DNA of 64,000 nucleotides. Origin: JBLMYQ01 sp050260055 (GTDB lineage: Bacteria > Bacillota > Clostridia > Acetivibrionales > UBA4821). Positions 26,568 to 35,430 of this stretch are shown piece after piece. The translations under genes and the position numbers were made by a program. Below the pieces are notes generated by a model that worked only from the letters and a program-made list of their open reading frames with translations, was not told the DNA's origin and searched no databases. How positions within the stretch are numbered: position 1 is the stretch's first letter; every line of letters starts with the position of its first letter. Location of the stretch: positions 1 through 64,000 of the forward strand of contig JBLNBO010000047.1 in NCBI GenBank assembly GCA_050260055.1, written 5' to 3'.

Positions 26568-27101
26568 TTGAAAGATATTAATCTTGTCCCGAGTTATGTA
26601 CTTAATGAAAGAAAGCATGTTATATTACGACAAAGAATGATCATTTGGGGCTTTGTTGCATGTTTGGTAATTGCATCAGTTTTTGTTTGGTTATTCGTAC
26701 AGAAGTGGTTATTAGCTTCTGAAGTTGATGCTATACAACAAAAAGTAAACCAGTTACAATCTATAAAAGTTGAAAAAGACCTCATATCTTCTTTGCAGCA
26801 GGATATAAACAAAAAAGATGAAATTATCAAAGCTGTAGATTTAAAGGGTGCAGCTATTCTGACATTACTGCAGAAATTAGAAGCCCAAATGCCAAAGAGC
26901 ATTCGAAATGCATCTGTAACTTATAATCAAGAGGACAATACAGTAAGCTTGACGGGGACAGCGGCAAATATTTATGCTTTAATGGATTTGGTAAACAGTA
27001 TAAATACAAGTGATTGTTTTGAAGGCGCATTTATTCCTTCTGTTACGCTAGGCGGACAGAATACATTTACAGTGACTTTTAAATACGTAGAGGGGAAGTG
27101 A
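26568..27101 (+). CDS. pilN: Type IV pilus inner-membrane protein PilN
   Basis: Bitopic membrane protein of the alignment complex. 177 residues. The N-terminus carries the PilM-binding motif DINLVPSYVLNER, matching the family INLLP...R pattern. A membrane helix at about 25-45 is followed by a coiled coil (about 50-85) and a small ferredoxin-like domain (about 95-175; IRNASVTYNQEDNTVSLTGTA). It uses a TTG start 6 bases after GGGAGGG. Confidence 0.92.
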   Translation: MKDINLVPSYVLNERKHVILRQRMIIWGFVACLVIASVFVWLFVQKWLLASEVDAIQQKVNQLQSIKVEKDLISSLQQDINKKDEIIKAVDLKGAAILTLLQKLEAQMPKSIRNASVTYNQEDNTVSLTGTAANIYALMDLVNSINTSDCFEGAFIPSVTLGGQNTFTVTFKYVEGK

Positions 27102-27108
27102 TGGGTTT

Positions 27109-28242
27109 ATGTCAAAAGAAATAAATGCAAAGCAAGTGTTTATAATAATACTAATTTTAGCAGGATTATTCTTGCTGTATAAATTTGTTTATTCCCCTGT
27201 TCAAAAGGATATAAAGAACTTAAAGGCCAAAGAAATAGACCTTAGCAATCAGCTAAGTGAACTTCAAAGCATCCAAAATAATGCAAGTAAAATGAATGAA
27301 CAGAAAAAAAGTTTAATTGACAGCCAAACAGATTTTTTAAAACAATTTCCTCATAAACTTCTACAAGAAAATGTTGTTTTAAATCTTATTGATATTATTT
27401 CGAAGAGCCCTGGTATTAAAATACAAACTGCAGGGTTGGAACCTCCTCAAGATTTTCAGATTGATACAGAACCAAATGCAGTGATGAAGCTCCAAATTTC
27501 TGGTAATGGCAGTTATGGAGCTATTAAGAATTTCATATCTGTTATAAATAATTATAGGCCGAGAGTATTAGCACATGATTTAAATATGGCTTCTTCTGCA
27601 AGTGGTGGAATAACATTTAGTTTAAAGCTGGACTTCCTTGGGTACAATGGATTGCTTGATGATGGGTATGCTAAACTTAATCCGACTTTTACGAATGAAG
27701 ATATGCAAAAATATAAGTCCAATGGAGAAAAGAATAAAACCGACCTTTTTGAAAATGTTTCTGGAGTTAGCATTTCTACATTGGTTTCAGCAATTAAAGA
27801 TAATGCTCAAACAAACAATGGAAAAGGTGATGACTTCTTTGTAATGCTGAGCCCGTCAACTTATGATCTTCCAGGGGTGGATATGGGGAAATCGGGTGAT
27901 GCATCAAAAGAAATAAATAACCCGAAGAACGGCCTTACAAAGGTGGAATTTATTTTTGATTATAAAAATGGTGCATATTTTTATAAATATAAAGCTGATG
28001 ACAAAATCATACCAGCAAACTACTCTACAGAGGAGAAATTTATTCCTAAAAATGCAGATAGTATAGTAGTGAATGTTAAAGGTATTGAAATAATGAAGGC
28101 AAAGGACAATGTATCGGCAGAAATTTCTATTGTTAACAATACCAGCATACCGGTTAATATAAATGTTCAATCAATCACAAAGGAAAGCGGCAAAATCAGA
28201 ATCAATAAAACTAAAGGATTAGTGATAGATAATTGGAGATAA
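27109..28242 (+). CDS. pilO: Type IV pilus inner-membrane protein PilO, with C-terminal extension
   Basis: Partner of PilN in the alignment complex. One N-terminal membrane helix (about 8-25), a coiled coil (about 30-75; LKAKEIDLSNQLSELQ), then a ferredoxin-like PilO domain (about 85-185; VLNLIDIISKSPGIKIQTAGLEP, GSYGAIKNFISVINNYRPRVL). The protein has 377 residues whereas PilO proteins are usually about 200-270. The extra C-terminal part (about 190-377) looks like a separate beta-rich domain on the outer face that I do not recognise. It starts 7 bases after pilN. Confidence 0.87.
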   Translation: MSKEINAKQVFIIILILAGLFLLYKFVYSPVQKDIKNLKAKEIDLSNQLSELQSIQNNASKMNEQKKSLIDSQTDFLKQFPHKLLQENVVLNLIDIISKSPGIKIQTAGLEPPQDFQIDTEPNAVMKLQISGNGSYGAIKNFISVINNYRPRVLAHDLNMASSASGGITFSLKLDFLGYNGLLDDGYAKLNPTFTNEDMQKYKSNGEKNKTDLFENVSGVSISTLVSAIKDNAQTNNGKGDDFFVMLSPSTYDLPGVDMGKSGDASKEINNPKNGLTKVEFIFDYKNGAYFYKYKADDKIIPANYSTEEKFIPKNADSIVVNVKGIEIMKAKDNVSAEISIVNNTSIPVNINVQSITKESGKIRINKTKGLVIDNWR

Positions 28243-28274
28243 CCCTTTATCGAAATCGAAAGGGGGAATAAATT

Positions 28275-29276
28275 ATGAGACTAAAAAGAAAAAATGGCTT
28301 CTCAATGGTAGAACTTATAATTGTAGTCGTATTGTTGGGAATATTTATTGTTCCGATTACAAACATGGTTATACAGCTGATTAACATAAATTCTAAAAAT
28401 ATAAAATTAAAGGATGCTACATATCTGGCTCAGAAATACTGTGAAATAATAGAAGCGCAGGATGCAGGGGCAGCCGGATTTACTTTGCCAGATGCCAATA
28501 TAAACTCATTCGCTGAAATAACTGAATCTTTAAATGGTAATACATATACAGCAAGATGTACCAGGCTTAAAAATGATGCTATTACTTCGACCACAAATTC
28601 TTTTGCTAATGAGCATCTTGTACTTAACATTTCTGGAACGAATCTGTCTGTTGGTACAGAAAAGCTAAGCGGTGGTGCTTTTTCGACTACCTCTTTTAGT
28701 ACCTATGATATCGGAAGTGATGATTATTCAATAATTATCAAGGACGGAGCTGCATCGCCAAATAAGGCAATTGAAATATATAAAAACGAACAGTATCCAT
28801 CAGACCCGAATGATCCTTCAATAATAAAGAAAGAATTTCTTAAGCCAGACGGCTCTTCTAACCCATGTTTTGTAATAACAGGAGATAGCAGTAAACTTAG
28901 TGATAATGCATCAAGCCCAGATCTTACAATAACAAATGCGTATAATGTTCTGAAGCTAATCAGAATTGCTTGTTCTAATGTAAGTGGGACTTCGCATGTA
29001 AATATTTATAATAATACATCAGGTACGGGTATCAAGATATACTACGACTCAAACCAGACTACGAGTACCCCTCCGGCAGTACCTCGCATGGGTCTTCATC
29101 CCAAATATGATAATATTACCGGTTCAAATAATATTATAATGTATGACATTAAAGGCATTAATGAATCGTATTTGTATGGTACTACTACATCTCAAACATA
29201 TGAAATTAAAATTTGGGAGCAGGGAGCAACAGCTGGAGACCCGTTAATCCAACGAAAAGTTACGACTGTTCAGTAG
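28275..29276 (+). CDS. Type IV minor pilin (PilV-like prepilin)
   Basis: 333-residue prepilin. A short basic leader (MRLKRKNG) is cleaved before FSMVELIIVVVLLG, with Glu at mature position 5. The membrane helix is followed by a long Asn/Thr/Ser/Asp-rich head, larger than an average minor pilin, with two cysteines. GGGGG lies 9 bases before the ATG. Position between pilO and the large PilX-like gene suggests a tip or priming-complex subunit. I cannot assign a sub-family with confidence. Confidence 0.82.
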   Translation: MRLKRKNGFSMVELIIVVVLLGIFIVPITNMVIQLININSKNIKLKDATYLAQKYCEIIEAQDAGAAGFTLPDANINSFAEITESLNGNTYTARCTRLKNDAITSTTNSFANEHLVLNISGTNLSVGTEKLSGGAFSTTSFSTYDIGSDDYSIIIKDGAASPNKAIEIYKNEQYPSDPNDPSIIKKEFLKPDGSSNPCFVITGDSSKLSDNASSPDLTITNAYNVLKLIRIACSNVSGTSHVNIYNNTSGTGIKIYYDSNQTTSTPPAVPRMGLHPKYDNITGSNNIIMYDIKGINESYLYGTTTSQTYEIKIWEQGATAGDPLIQRKVTTVQ

Positions 29277-29295
29277 TTGTATTGGAGGGAGTCTA

Positions 29296-31866
29296 ATGAA
29301 GTTTAAATATAAAAAAGATGCAATTGCAAATTCAGAAAAAGGTTCAAGTTTTATTATGATGATAGTAATGATTTCAGTAATCATTACTATAGGGTTTGCT
29401 TTCTTATTTATGGTTTTGACTATGTTTAAGTTAGGGAAGATATATCAAGCCTCGGAAAACCTCTATTTTGAAACCGTTAGAGGAGGGCAGGTAATATCTG
29501 AGCATCTAACAAAAAGAGTAAATGATTTTATTGCTACTAATAATGGTATTAATTTTAACAATATTTCTGATGCTGAGTTTGTACAAGTTACTGCAAATAT
29601 ATATTCATATTATTCAACTGAAATTAATGCGGGGTTGTCGCCAGCGGCAAATAGAACTATTACGGGATTCAGAAATAAGGTTCGTAGTATGCTGAGAAAT
29701 TCGGGTTCTACCTTAACTGGCAGCAATAAAACTAATGCTAAAGATGCAATAAAAGATATATATATAAAAACGCAAATCAGAGATCTTTTAAATACAACAA
29801 ATGACAATACAATCCTGGATTCTGGCAGTTTAATGACATACTTACAGCCTGTGGCTGGAACAAAGCCTATACCAAATATAGTTAATGCAAATGATGCTAC
29901 GAAATATGATTTCTATCTTGATACAGCAACTATAACTAAAAATGATTCAACCGATACTGGGACATGGCTTACCAATTTTTGTTCTTGCACAAGTGATGCT
30001 AATTATAATGTTGCTAATGGTTTAATTTATGGTACTGGTAATTATGGTAAGGTTGATTATACATTAAAAGCTTCAAACACAGTATTGAACATTCAAAAAG
30101 AGGTAAAATTCACTTTTGAAGTTGCATCTGTACCTTTTGCGGCTTCGAGTATAAATAATAATACATATAGTGCCTCTTCCTATACAAATTCTAAATTTGA
30201 CAAGCTGCTTGCAGCCTATGGCGAATTAAAAATTTCTGGAGGAAAGAATGTTACCTTAAATGGAGATATCTATTCTTATGGAAATCTTCCGACCGATATG
30301 ACAGCAAATATTATTGACCCCAATAATTTCAAGGGAATAACAATTGATGGAGGAGGAACACTAGTAAATCCTAGAGAAGTTAATATCACAGGAACTGCGG
30401 TTACAAGAGGATATATTAAAGCAGCAGCAGATTATTTGAATCTGAGTATCGGCAAATATGCGGTATGTGATACATTAAATGCTACGGATTCTGCAAAGAG
30501 AAATATTAATATTACTATTGGACCATCAACAGGTGCAGACTTTGCTAGGTTTACAGATCCCCCTTATAATACTATTGTAAGTCAAACAGAAAACTACCTA
30601 TCAACATTTGATGATATCCGTGTCGACAGTCCTAACTCAAATGTAACTGTACATGGCAATTATTATGGCCTTAACGCAGGTTCGTCAACGGGGGTTAATA
30701 AGAGCTCTTCATTGATTCTTAATTCAACTACAGGAACAATATCAATTGATGGCGATGCTTTAATCGGCGGTGTTGCTTTTGTCAGCAATATTTATAGAAG
30801 TATAAGCGGTAATAATTATGCTTTTAAGACTGGCGAGAGTGGAGCTGTCGGTCATAATTTCAAGGTATATGGATATAACTTTAATGCCGTGGACGCAGCT
30901 GTCAGACCGGACTCGGGCTCTACTCCTCCTTATGGTATTAATCAGAGTGGAAATTCAATTACCATGGGATTTCCGGTATGGACAGTCAAGAATATCTCCG
31001 GTACTTCTCAGATAGTACTTTTAGACCCTGATCCAAATGACCCGGGAAGTGAAGCGAAAACAAGCAACTTAAAGAGCCATTTTTATCACTATGTTAAGCT
31101 GAAAGAGTCACAAGGCGATATTTTATTTGATTATGAGCCAATTAAAGCAGGTATTACCTTGGATGAAAGTAAAACACACTATGCCCCGGGGATTGTATGT
31201 GCAAATAATAAATATTTTTGGGGACATGGTGCTACACCGGATACCACTAATTTCCCGGTTTTTCCAAACAGGTATACCTTCTCAGACTATCAAAGCTATA
31301 GCAGTGATGCAGCAAACCCTGACTCCAAGAAGAGCAAAGCAATTAGAGATATTTCATATATAAAAGTATATGACGATACTGCTTCAAACCCAAATAGCGG
31401 TGAGAGCAAGGAAACTGAATATACAGACAGTGGAGCTACTGGAAAGCTGATAGATATTTCTTCATATATAACACGAACAGACTCGAATTATTTCTATTAT
31501 ATTAGAAAAAATAATACCGCTATTACTATTGGAGGAGCTGGCTCGGATATATTAAGCAATAATATAAACAATCACACCGGGATAATATATACAAAAGGTG
31601 ATATTACTATTGATCCTACAGCCAATTTTACATTTAACGGGGTAATAATCGCAAATAATATATACATTAATGCTGAAGATGGAAGTGTAACCCTCAATCA
31701 TAATCTTACTGATATTAATAGCATGTACAATAGTACAATAACAGGAATCGAGGATGTTAAAAAGTTCTTTGGACCAGGAAATATTGCTTCCCTGACCGGA
31801 ACTTCCCAATCCTATTCTCCTGCAGCTCGCTTTGTAAGAATGATAAATAAGATTCAAACAAACTAA
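29296..31866 (+). CDS. Very large PilX/GspK-like pilus-associated protein
   Basis: 856 residues. The N-terminus has a basic stretch, then EKGSSFIMMIVMISVIITI, which is the PilX_N pattern: a GS leader end and a hydrophobic helix without the Glu-5 of ordinary pilins. GspK- and PilX-type tip proteins also lack Glu-5. The body is rich in Asn, Thr, Ser, Gly and Tyr with repeated short beta-strand patterns (e.g. GDITIDPTANFTFNGVII near 770-790, ISGGKNVTLNGDIYSYG near 310-326), suggesting a beta-helix or bactofilin-like fold. GGAGGG precedes the ATG. It is the last gene of the pilus operon, before a terminator. Probably a tip or adhesive subunit, by inference; many family members are only 150-500 residues. 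Confidence 0.75.
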   Translation: MKFKYKKDAIANSEKGSSFIMMIVMISVIITIGFAFLFMVLTMFKLGKIYQASENLYFETVRGGQVISEHLTKRVNDFIATNNGINFNNISDAEFVQVTANIYSYYSTEINAGLSPAANRTITGFRNKVRSMLRNSGSTLTGSNKTNAKDAIKDIYIKTQIRDLLNTTNDNTILDSGSLMTYLQPVAGTKPIPNIVNANDATKYDFYLDTATITKNDSTDTGTWLTNFCSCTSDANYNVANGLIYGTGNYGKVDYTLKASNTVLNIQKEVKFTFEVASVPFAASSINNNTYSASSYTNSKFDKLLAAYGELKISGGKNVTLNGDIYSYGNLPTDMTANIIDPNNFKGITIDGGGTLVNPREVNITGTAVTRGYIKAAADYLNLSIGKYAVCDTLNATDSAKRNINITIGPSTGADFARFTDPPYNTIVSQTENYLSTFDDIRVDSPNSNVTVHGNYYGLNAGSSTGVNKSSSLILNSTTGTISIDGDALIGGVAFVSNIYRSISGNNYAFKTGESGAVGHNFKVYGYNFNAVDAAVRPDSGSTPPYGINQSGNSITMGFPVWTVKNISGTSQIVLLDPDPNDPGSEAKTSNLKSHFYHYVKLKESQGDILFDYEPIKAGITLDESKTHYAPGIVCANNKYFWGHGATPDTTNFPVFPNRYTFSDYQSYSSDAANPDSKKSKAIRDISYIKVYDDTASNPNSGESKETEYTDSGATGKLIDISSYITRTDSNYFYYIRKNNTAITIGGAGSDILSNNINNHTGIIYTKGDITIDPTANFTFNGVIIANNIYINAEDGSVTLNHNLTDINSMYNSTITGIEDVKKFFGPGNIASLTGTSQSYSPAARFVRMINKIQTN

Positions 31867-31876
31867 TTAATTACTT

Positions 31877-31910
31877 AAAGTCTCCCTGAAATATAAAACA
31901 GGGAGGCTTT
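31877..31910 (+). terminator. Intrinsic terminator at the end of the pilus operon
   Basis: A 12-bp stem (31877-31888 with 31899-31910; core CTCCCTG/CAGGGAG, one G-T pair) with a 10-base loop, followed by TTAATT. Confidence 0.8.
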
Positions 31911-31937
31911 TAATTATGTAAAAAATTACTAAATACA

Positions 31938-31966
31938 TCGACATTTAAGCCAAAATATGATAGAAT
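31938..31966 (+). promoter_or_regulatory. Promoter upstream of the stalk-domain protein
   Basis: TCGACA (31938-31943) and TAGAAT (31961-31966), 17-base spacer. The 5' leader to the ATG at 32127 would be about 155 bases. Confidence 0.55.
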
Positions 31967-32126
31967 ATAATTAAGGGAATGTCTATCCTTTTATTTTCTA
32001 TGTTTTGTAGATAAAATACTATTCAATCCGCATCTTCGTTATTGAAGTACATGTTACTAAAATAATGTCTGAACAAATAGTAATCCTAATATTTAAAACA
32101 CCAATGATTTTATGGGGGTAAAAAAA

Positions 32127-33386
32127 ATGAAGAAAAGAGTTTTGGCGTTTTTGGTTGTTATTATGTTCGTATTTTCAAGCTTTACGAGTTTTGCAGCAGT
32201 TGATAAGAATGTAGTTAAGCAGTTAATGGGCAAAATTACAGCTGAGCAAGCAGTAAAAATTGTACTAAAAAATGAAACTCCCAGCCAGCAAAACAATAAT
32301 TTTTTAACCGAAATTGAAGGAATGAATGATATTGTATCTAAACAAGCGGCAATAATCAATGAGCTTTCTAAAAAGGAAATATCTAATAGTACTGCTGTAA
32401 GTGTTGTTGATAGTGTATATAATTTGCAATGTCTGAGAAATATGTATTTTAAAAAGGTATTGCTCAAGATGAATGAAATAAAAACAATAGAGAATAAGAC
32501 GTTAGCTAAACAAGCGGTATCAGACTTTGAAATAATGATAGCTAAGCAAAGTGTGCTTGATAAGGTAATACAGGAGAAGATTGAGGGAATTAATGAATTT
32601 CTGACAAAGATTGAAAGCTTTAAGGTTAAACGTTCACAAAGCTTTTGGAAGAGTTATTATAAGATTTTAAAGAACTACTATGCTCAAAGAAAAGCAATTG
32701 TATATATTAATAATTCATTAAAGGATATGAAAAAAGACTCTGATAAAGCAGCATTAGCAAAACTGCAAAGTTACGCACAAGAAATGGAAAAGGTAAAGAA
32801 ATACGATGTAAGTTTTGCACTTTATCAGGAAGGCTTAAAGATTGCTGAAGACAAAAAGCCACTGTTTAAGAAAATATCACAAATATTTAAGAAACAAGGC
32901 AATAAATCAGTGTTGATATTTGTAGAAGACAGGAGGGTAGTTGGAAAAATCAATCCTATTATTAAAAACGGTTCGACAATGGTTCCTTTAAGAGTTATAT
33001 CCGAGGGCTTGAAGGCTGAGGTTAAATGGGATGAAAAAAACAATACTGTTGTAATTACAAAAGGTGAAAAAACCATTTTAGTTCCTATTGGAAGTAAAAA
33101 AATTAAACTGGGCGAAAAGGAAATAGAAATTAGAGAGCCAGCGGTTGAAATTAGAGGGACAACCCTTGTGCCGATAAGAGCAATATCAGAGATATTAAAT
33201 GCCAGTGTTGGCTGGTATGATGCGGAACAAACAGTAACTGTAAATGACAATTTCAATACTGAAAAAGGTTCGATAAAGAATGAAGAGCTTTCAGAGACTA
33301 ACATGTTTACAGATAAATTTGCAAAAGATTATATAAATAATTTAACAGAAGACCAAGTAATACAAGATATATTATCAGACAATTAA
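32127..33386 (+). CDS. Secreted protein with copper-amine-oxidase-N-like (stalk) domain
   Basis: 419 residues from ATG 32127, chosen because GGGGG lies at proper spacing; ATG 32112 would precede that site. A clear signal peptide (KKRVLAFLVVIMFVFSSFTSFAA, shown here in part) is cut near residue 24. Residues about 30-250 are alpha-helical and Lys/Glu-rich. At about 265-375 there is the Cu_amine_oxidN1/stalk domain with its duplicated pattern NGSTMVPLRVISEGL...VKWD and RGTTLVPIRAISEIL...VGWY, very common in clostridial cell-surface proteins. No S-layer or sortase anchor is seen. It has its own promoter; the vWA gene follows 57 bases later without a terminator. Function unknown; the domain is structural or substrate-binding, not a copper oxidase. 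Confidence 0.85.
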   Translation: MKKRVLAFLVVIMFVFSSFTSFAAVDKNVVKQLMGKITAEQAVKIVLKNETPSQQNNNFLTEIEGMNDIVSKQAAIINELSKKEISNSTAVSVVDSVYNLQCLRNMYFKKVLLKMNEIKTIENKTLAKQAVSDFEIMIAKQSVLDKVIQEKIEGINEFLTKIESFKVKRSQSFWKSYYKILKNYYAQRKAIVYINNSLKDMKKDSDKAALAKLQSYAQEMEKVKKYDVSFALYQEGLKIAEDKKPLFKKISQIFKKQGNKSVLIFVEDRRVVGKINPIIKNGSTMVPLRVISEGLKAEVKWDEKNNTVVITKGEKTILVPIGSKKIKLGEKEIEIREPAVEIRGTTLVPIRAISEILNASVGWYDAEQTVTVNDNFNTEKGSIKNEELSETNMFTDKFAKDYINNLTEDQVIQDILSDN

Positions 33387-33443
33387 AAACAAAGGATACT
33401 AGTAAAAGCTGTTAAGGATTTTTAATAAATGGGGGGAGTTATT

Positions 33444-35216
33444 ATGATGAGGAATCTAAAACTATTCAGAAAAATATTTGCGCTAATTACTTGTTTTTCA
33501 CTGCTTGTAGTATTTGCACTGCCTGTAAGTGCAGTAGAGGTTGCACCTATAATAGGTAAAGCAGATATATTTATTCTTATTGATAAGACAAAGAGTATGA
33601 ATCAAGAACTTAGTTATGCAAAAACAGAAACAATTGATTTCATAAAAAAACTTCAAGATAATAATGTTGATTGTCGGGTCGGAATTGCGACATTTGGAAG
33701 TCACGCTAGCTTGAATTCTCAAAATCCAGTAGCAGGTTCATGGACAGGCTTTCAGGATATCTATAATGAAGCAAATGTAGAAACAAAGCTAACGAACATG
33801 ATAGATAGCTTGGCTGCACATGACTATATTGAGCAGACAACAAAAGCTATTAATGAAGCGGCTACTAAGCTTAATAATGAGGCGCGCTCTGATGCAGGTA
33901 AAATGCTAATAATAATTACAGATTCTCCAGCATTAGAGCAAAGTGCAGGCTTTGATAGAGATGATATAGCGGATGAGTTAAAGAGTAAGGATATTAATAC
34001 ATTCTTTATTGGAGAAACAGATTATGTACTTAATATAGTATCACTTCTTTCAAGTATTTCAGATCTACCACAAGAATACCAAGATGTTTATGACCATAAT
34101 GGATGGAATGATGAACAGAAATTTGATAAGTTTTGTGAAATCATAACTAGTACAGGACCAACAAATGAAGTTGAGATAATTGAAGCTATCAAATATTATC
34201 TTTTCACCCTGTTTTCAGGTACAACCTATGAAGGAAGCTATAATGAGATTTTAGCAGAGTTAGGTCTGGATCCAAAACTCTATGGCGAGTTTTACTCAAT
34301 TGATGATATCACTATGAACAAATTTTTAGCGGCCCAAGGTCTTGGTAAGGGAATTGCTCCCGCGTATGCTATGATTCTGGATATACTGTTGTCGCACTAT
34401 ACACAGACAGCACCAGTGATTGATACATTTAGTGTGCCGGCTTCATTAGCTCCAACTGATGCTGTTAATATTACTGCACAAGTGCATGATTTGGATATTG
34501 ATGCAAGCGGAACTGGTGATACTCTGACATATGCCTTGAAGATGCAAAGACCAGACGGATCAACAGAGGATATTACATTGGAGACTGGGGATATCGCTCC
34601 TGCTGACGCAACATTTAATGGTATAGCTACAAGACAATTTACACTGACAAAAACGTTGGAAGCTTTACCAATAGGAACATATAAAGTAATATTTACGGTT
34701 AATGACTTTTATGGCGCTAGAGCAGAAGCAGAAAAGACAATTATTGTCAGCGTTCCGCTGCCTCAAATAGAAGAGATGACCGACAGGGTTACTGCTGCAA
34801 ATAAAGAGCTGACTCCAGAGCAAATAGCCAATGGATTAAATAAATATCTACCAGGTTCAAATGTTATAACTAGAGTAAAATTCAAATGCGATGGTGCTGG
34901 AAATTATACTGTTAAATTTGAACCAAATGCACCAAATGGAGTAACGGTACCTAATCTTAAGGTGATTCAGGACAGCACTAATGCCGATGTTTCCGACACC
35001 CCTGTAATTATTACAGATACATATAGTGTAGGTACTCAAGCAGATGGAAATGAAATTACCCTGTATATCCAATATACATTTAACAAAAATGCTCCAACAA
35101 CACCATTAAGTTCTACTCAGTTATCAAATAAGGTGACGGTAATAAAGGATGGGGCACCTATTCAAGATAGAACAAACATAATCGAGATTAGAGATGCGAA
35201 TATAATAAAACAGTAA
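33444..35216 (+). CDS. Secreted von Willebrand factor type A domain protein
   Basis: About 590 residues. A signal peptide (LFALITCFSLLVVFALPVSA-like, residues 1-33) leads to a vWA domain (about 42-230) with the metal-site motif DKTKS in ILIDKTKSMNQE, a T in the middle and LIIITDSP later, so the MIDAS is close to but not exactly DxSxS. A bacterial Ig/cadherin-like beta domain (about 335-445; PVIDTFSVPASLAPTDAVNI) and a further beta-rich region follow. There is no C-terminal membrane or LPXTG anchor. Start at ATG 33444 or 33447 after GGGGGGAG. It ends at a strong terminator. vWA proteins often mediate adhesion; some pilus tips carry vWA modules. Confidence 0.85.
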   Translation: MMRNLKLFRKIFALITCFSLLVVFALPVSAVEVAPIIGKADIFILIDKTKSMNQELSYAKTETIDFIKKLQDNNVDCRVGIATFGSHASLNSQNPVAGSWTGFQDIYNEANVETKLTNMIDSLAAHDYIEQTTKAINEAATKLNNEARSDAGKMLIIITDSPALEQSAGFDRDDIADELKSKDINTFFIGETDYVLNIVSLLSSISDLPQEYQDVYDHNGWNDEQKFDKFCEIITSTGPTNEVEIIEAIKYYLFTLFSGTTYEGSYNEILAELGLDPKLYGEFYSIDDITMNKFLAAQGLGKGIAPAYAMILDILLSHYTQTAPVIDTFSVPASLAPTDAVNITAQVHDLDIDASGTGDTLTYALKMQRPDGSTEDITLETGDIAPADATFNGIATRQFTLTKTLEALPIGTYKVIFTVNDFYGARAEAEKTIIVSVPLPQIEEMTDRVTAANKELTPEQIANGLNKYLPGSNVITRVKFKCDGAGNYTVKFEPNAPNGVTVPNLKVIQDSTNADVSDTPVIITDTYSVGTQADGNEITLYIQYTFNKNAPTTPLSSTQLSNKVTVIKDGAPIQDRTNIIEIRDANIIKQ

Positions 35217-35267
35217 AACACAAATAAAAAAGGGAACCAGTTAATGGTTCCTTTTTTTATTTGTGTT
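35217..35267 (+). terminator. Intrinsic terminator after the vWA gene
   Basis: A 23-bp inverted repeat (35217-35239 with 35245-35267, one G-T pair) with a 5-base loop; core GGGAACCA/TGGTTCC followed by seven T. Confidence 0.92.
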
Positions 35268-35430
35268 CACTTGTAAAAAAGTTACATAAAATCAATATAT
35301 AACGATTTTAGTTAGAAACCAGCACTTTTAATAAAATTGATTAAATGTTATAATAGGATTGTGAATGCCAACAGAAACGCAAGATAAAACGTGAATTGAA
35401 CTAAAGATGTTTGTACAATCGGAGGAATAG

